From: JBCKUK01 sp038924905
GTDB taxonomy: Bacteria > Pseudomonadota > Gammaproteobacteria > Burkholderiales > Methylophilaceae
Direction of reading: 5' to 3'
Assembly (NCBI GenBank): GCA_038924905.1
Contig: JBCKUK010000015.1
Coordinates: 1-28,083 of the forward strand
DNA length: 28,083 bases
This document shows, piece by piece, positions 25,327 to 28,083 of this stretch (position 1 is its first letter; every line of letters begins with the position of its first letter). The notes beneath the pieces are model-generated. The model was given only the letters and a program-made list of their open reading frames with translations, searched no databases and was not told the origin of the DNA. A program made the position numbers and the translations under genes.

Positions 25327-26660
25327 TCACTTTTCATCCCCGCCAAACAGCCCCTTAATCTTATCTACGGCTGAGCTGGCTTTAACCCCCAGGGATGTTC
25401 CAACACCTGGCCCGAGTGTGGCCGTGCCTGCTACTGCACCAGCGATTGCGGCCTTGGTCGGAAATACCATGGGCTTATCCAGAGTACCGGAAACCTGCAA
25501 AGGAATATCCACCAAGCCGGCGCTATTTTTCACTGTCACTTTCACTACGCCATCGAGTTCTTTATTCGGGCTGATTTTTACAGCGCCGTTGGCAGCCATC
25601 AAACCAGAAGATATTTTTAAATTGCTAAACTTGTACTGCTTTCCAGCAACATTCAGCAAACCAGAAAACTCATCAAACCTGGTTTCACCACCTTTGCCCT
25701 GGCCTAGCAGCATCATTGGCGCTTTTGCCAAATCAAACCCGTAAAGCACACCATCCTTTACGTTAAATTTAATATCAGCGCCTAGTTTATCAGCCAATTG
25801 TGCAGCTTCTTTTGCCGTTGCATTAAAGCTGCCATGACTAAAAAGCTGGCCACTCACGCGTGTAGACTTGCTCATCAGTCTCGCCGGTTCGCGCACCGCG
25901 AGGTTATCCAGCTTGATTTTACCGCTAAGCTTATACGCCTTACCCCAGGCCAAATTGGCATCACCACTCAACTTACCGCCATAAAGATCGGCATCAATGC
26001 TGGCTATACCCAAATTACTGTCAGTTAAAGCCATGTCCATCTTCATATCAGCAATGGCGGTCCAGCAGGCAGCGTCCATTGCCTGGCAATCAGCGTTATT
26101 AGCTGCTGATTATCTTTGGGTATTAAATCCAGTTTCAGCTTGCCATCCACACTCTCAATTTTTGCAGACTCCGGCTTATTATCAGCCGTTAAATCAATAT
26201 CTGCGTTGATCTCGGGCAGGCTCATGATAGGCCATTCCAATTTCGCATCTTCAATATTTATCTGGCGAACGCTGACTGTTGTAGTGCTGGGTTTGTCGCT
26301 CTGCTGCCTTGAAAAATTGGCAAAAATATCCAGTGCAGCTTTTTTAATAACTGGTTTTTTAATCCGCACGCTGGAAATCACTTTGGCATCGGAAAGCAGC
26401 GAGGTAAGCACGGGAACAACAGAAACGTGCGCCACGCCAAGCTCATTATTTTTACCCACTACAATGTCGCCTACGTTAAGGCGCGGGCTTGGCAGTAAAG
26501 CAACCCGCAAAGAGCCTATGCTGACAGGCACGCCTAACTTATCGGTTGCAAGCCGCTCTGCCTGGCCGATATATGTGCTCATGGGTATCAAAAACGGCAG
26601 GAAGAACAGCGCCGCTAAGGCAATCCCTGCAAAAATAATATAGCGCTTCCAATTCTTCAT
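25327..26660 (-). pseudogene. AsmA-family protein gene broken by a frameshift
   Basis: AsmA-family proteins are inner-membrane-anchored periplasmic proteins linked to outer-membrane assembly and lipid transport. The 5' frame starts at ATG 26660 (GAGG 6 nt upstream), with a membrane helix at about residues 5-25, then PMSTYIGQAERLATDKLGVPV and beta-rich repeats to QWTLPAGPPLLI, and a stop at 26043. Homology goes on in another frame from about 26055 (ADMKMDMALTDSNLGIASID) through GGKLSGDANLAW and GVLYGFDLAKAPMMLLGQ to GLFGGDEK at 25327. Repairing the reading with one added base gives about 445 residues without other stops, so the lesion is a single-base loss within roughly 26043-26062, or a sequencing error. 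Upstream in-frame ATG at 26687 is less likely. Confidence 0.85.
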
Positions 26661-26679
26661 GATTTGCCTCAGTTCATCA

Positions 26680-26708
26680 TTGACCAAATCGGCCTAAGTC
26701 TTTATTAT
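26680..26708 (+). promoter_or_regulatory. Sigma-70 promoter of tRNA-Asn
   Basis: TTGACC (26680-26685), a 17-bp spacer, then TATTAT (26703-26708), 15 bp before the tRNA 5' end. Good match in sequence and spacing, and the right distance for a short tRNA leader. It overlaps the 5' side of the asmA gene on the other strand. Confidence 0.75.
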
Positions 26709-26723
26709 CACGCCTTCACCGAT

Positions 26724-26799
26724 TCCTCGATAGCTCAGCTGGTAGAGCAACGGACTGTTAATCCGTGTGTCCCAGGTTCGAGCCCTGGTCGAGGAGCCA
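26724..26799 (+). tRNA. tRNA-Asn (anticodon GTT)
   Basis: 76 nt with encoded CCA. Acceptor stem TCCTCGA/TCGAGGA with discriminator G; D-arm AGCTCAGCTGGTAGAGCA; anticodon stem-loop CGGACTGTTAATCCG with GTT; T-arm CCCAGGTTCGAGCCCTGG. All stems pair. It is followed by integrase remnants, so its 3' end may have been an integration target. Confidence 0.97.
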
Positions 26800-26807
26800 A
26801 GATACGT

Positions 26808-26839
26808 AGCCTTGCAGCGATGTGAGGCTTTTTCTTTTG
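26808..26839 (+). terminator. Probable terminator of tRNA-Asn
   Basis: AGCCT (26808-26812), 12-nt loop, AGGCT (26825-26829), then TTTTTCTTTT. A short 5-bp stem, but the T run and position 9 bp after the tRNA make it plausible. Confidence 0.55.
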
Positions 26840-26845
26840 TGCTCA

Positions 26846-26863
26846 TGGGACACTGGTGGGACA
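26846..26863 (+). repeat. Two TGGGACA direct repeats, 11-bp period, between tRNA-Asn and the integrase remnant
   Basis: TGGGACA at 26846-26852 and again at 26857-26863, about one helical turn apart. Placement between tRNA and integrase suggests arm-type or excisionase binding sites of the former element; this is a guess. The rest of 26864-27073 shows no supported feature apart from AGGAGA just before the integrase start. Confidence 0.35.
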
Positions 26864-27073
26864 TTTTTATTAATAGCTTAACCACTTGAAATAAAATGCA
26901 CCACCCCCCACATCTATTTCGGTAGCACTTAGGCTCATACCACGTAGCCAAAAGCCCTGACCAAACAGAGTCTCAAAAACTCACCAACGTACCGCGGTTA
27001 CATGCATACCGCTTGCACCTTTCTGCATTAGCAGCTGGGTTATTTACGTCTGTTTGTTTTTCAGGAGATTTAC

Positions 27074-27700
27074 GTGGCTACCATCGAAGTAAGAACATCA
27101 AGCAATGATTTAACAACCTACCGAGCTAAAATTCGCTTAAAAGGCTCCCCGACACAAACTGCTTCATTTTCCAGAAAGACTGATGCCAAGCGTTGGGTGC
27201 AGGCAACTGAAGCAGCCATCCGTGAAGGTCGTTACTTTAATACGTCAGAGGCTAAGCGTCATACTCTAGGTGATCTGGTTGATAGATACGTTAGAGAGGT
27301 GCTTCCGACGAAGCCAAAGAACGCATCTAATACTAAACGCCACCTACTATGGTGGAAACAAAAAATAGGCAGTTAGTGTCTTGGGATTCGTGTGGAATTC
27401 AGTTCAAATCAGCACAATTTTTCGATTGACTTCAGTTTTCTGGGAGTGCGATACTGCGCGAAGTGCCATTGAAATTCCTATCCTTGACAGCTATACAGTT
27501 TAAGACATACTTACGCTACTTTAATGCTAGTACACGATGCTGTTTCACCACACACACTAGCAAAACAAATGGGCACTAGCGTAGGTATGATTGAAAAACA
27601 TTACAGCCATTTAGATGCTGTCTATCCTTCAAGCCATTCAGCCTTCACTTTGACCGCGGCATTCAGGTACGACGATGCACAAAACACCGGATACGAATAA
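27074..27700 (+). pseudogene. Tyrosine recombinase (integrase) remnant: N- and C-terminal pieces, centre missing
   Basis: The N-terminal piece runs from GTG 27074 (AGGAG 6 nt upstream) for 100 codons to TAG at 27374-27376. It has an arm-type DNA-binding part (YRAKIRLKGSPTQTASF, DAKRWVQATEAAIREGRYF) and the start of the core-binding domain (LGDLVDRYVREVLPTKPKN, LLWWKQKIGS). The C-terminal piece, 27488-27700, has the catalytic box LRHTYATL, then SPHTLAKQMGTSVGMIEKHYSHLDAV with the presumed catalytic Tyr in HYSH. About 150-200 residues, including the first catalytic Arg, are missing; 27377-27487 keeps no recognisable domain. Lying just after tRNA-Asn, it points to an old integrated element using that tRNA. 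It cannot be active. Confidence 0.85.
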
Positions 27701-28040
27701 ACTCGATAAGATTGTTGCCGAGGCCAGGCGCAATCGGGAACTGCGTGAACAGGATTATCGGGAGCAAGCGCTCAAGCTTTTTCCTTGGGTTTGTGGTCGC
27801 TGCGCACGCACATTCGATCGCACCAACCTTCAGCAGCTCACAGTGCATCATAAGGATCACAACCACGATAATAATCCGACCGATGGCAGTAATTGGGAGT
27901 TATTGTGCATCTACTGCCACGAGAACGAACACTCAAGGTATATGGATTCGGCTGGTCGTCAGCCGACAAGCGATTCAGTATCGAAGACTACGTACCAGCC
28001 ATTTGCTGAACTGGAATCCTTGCTGAAGGGTAAAAAATAG
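27675..28040 (+). CDS. yajD: YajD-like HNH nuclease family protein
   Basis: 121 residues resembling E. coli YajD (about 115). N-terminal YREQALKLFPWVCGRCARTF carries the first CxxC zinc pair. The HNH motif is LTVHHKDHNHDNNP, followed by DGSNWELLCIYCHENEHS with the second zinc CxxC-like pair and the final His, and a C-terminal QPFAELESLLKGKK that matches the family end. Start ATG 27675 lies within the last codons of the integrase remnant (26-bp overlap in another frame), with no good ribosome site. Function of the family is unproven; an HNH fold suggests DNA cleavage. It could be a resident gene or cargo of the lost element. Confidence 0.85.
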   Translation: MHKTPDTNKLDKIVAEARRNRELREQDYREQALKLFPWVCGRCARTFDRTNLQQLTVHHKDHNHDNNPTDGSNWELLCIYCHENEHSRYMDSAGRQPTSDSVSKTTYQPFAELESLLKGKK

Positions 28041-28083
28041 TTACCGTGAGTATAGGGTTAACGACTGCCCATAAGTCATAACG

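Noticed and set aside
26694..26951. 85-codon minus-strand frame over tRNA-Asn
   Set aside because: It covers the tRNA gene in antisense, a common false prediction.
1..28083. CRISPR array, rRNA or toxin-antitoxin pair
   Set aside because: Looked for regular spaced repeats, rRNA motifs and small gene pairs; none was found.

Overview
The window looks like the chromosome of a betaproteobacterium, most likely in or near the Nitrosomonadales (Methylophilaceae, Gallionellaceae and relatives). This rests on gene order (rne divergent from rluC-gph-Rieske-sppA; queG divergent from tsaE-amiC with miaA after it), on protein resemblance and on intermediate base composition. I could not run a database search, so the genus is not assigned. 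Almost all of it is housekeeping and central metabolism, with signs of mobile DNA at both ends and at uvrB.

Left part (1-5213): a transposase of IS1595 family, IS1016 type, runs off the left edge. It is followed on the minus strand by the tsaE-amiC-(remnant)-miaA operon. Between amiC and miaA, where many proteobacteria carry mutL, lies a wreck of an MmeI-type restriction-modification enzyme: the nuclease domain is joined out of frame to the last ~57 residues, with the whole methyltransferase/recognition part missing. queG runs in the opposite direction, its ATG abutting the tsaE ATG.

Glycogen/alpha-glucan block (5205-15315): a minus-strand operon (glgC, two GH57 enzymes, a ROK sugar kinase) divergent from a plus-strand pair (glgB, pgi). 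Together they make ADP-glucose, branch the polymer, rearrange or hydrolyse alpha-1,4-glucan, phosphorylate free glucose and pass it to fructose-6-phosphate. No glycogen synthase (glgA) or phosphorylase lies in the window.

RNA/repair block (15333-23449): rluC-gph-Rieske-sppA form a tightly packed minus-strand operon. rne (RNase E) is divergent after a 587-bp leader region rich in inverted repeats, including a hairpin covering its ribosome binding site. rne and uvrB converge on a bidirectional terminator.

Insertion at uvrB (23450-23829): a 374-bp MITE-like element with perfect 19-bp terminal inverted repeats and a TTA target duplication sits directly against the uvrB start codon. It separates the gene from a plausible old promoter, supplies a Shine-Dalgarno-like sequence from its own terminus, and would give the mRNA a long folded leader. 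I regard this as the most interesting observation here.

Right part (24099-28083): an aspartate-type aminotransferase with a TTG start, an asmA-family gene broken by a frameshift, and tRNA-Asn(GTT) with its own promoter. Beyond the tRNA are N- and C-terminal remnants of a tyrosine integrase and a yajD-like HNH nuclease gene, which suggests an old integration at the tRNA. I found no CRISPR array, and no intact new defence or biosynthetic system.
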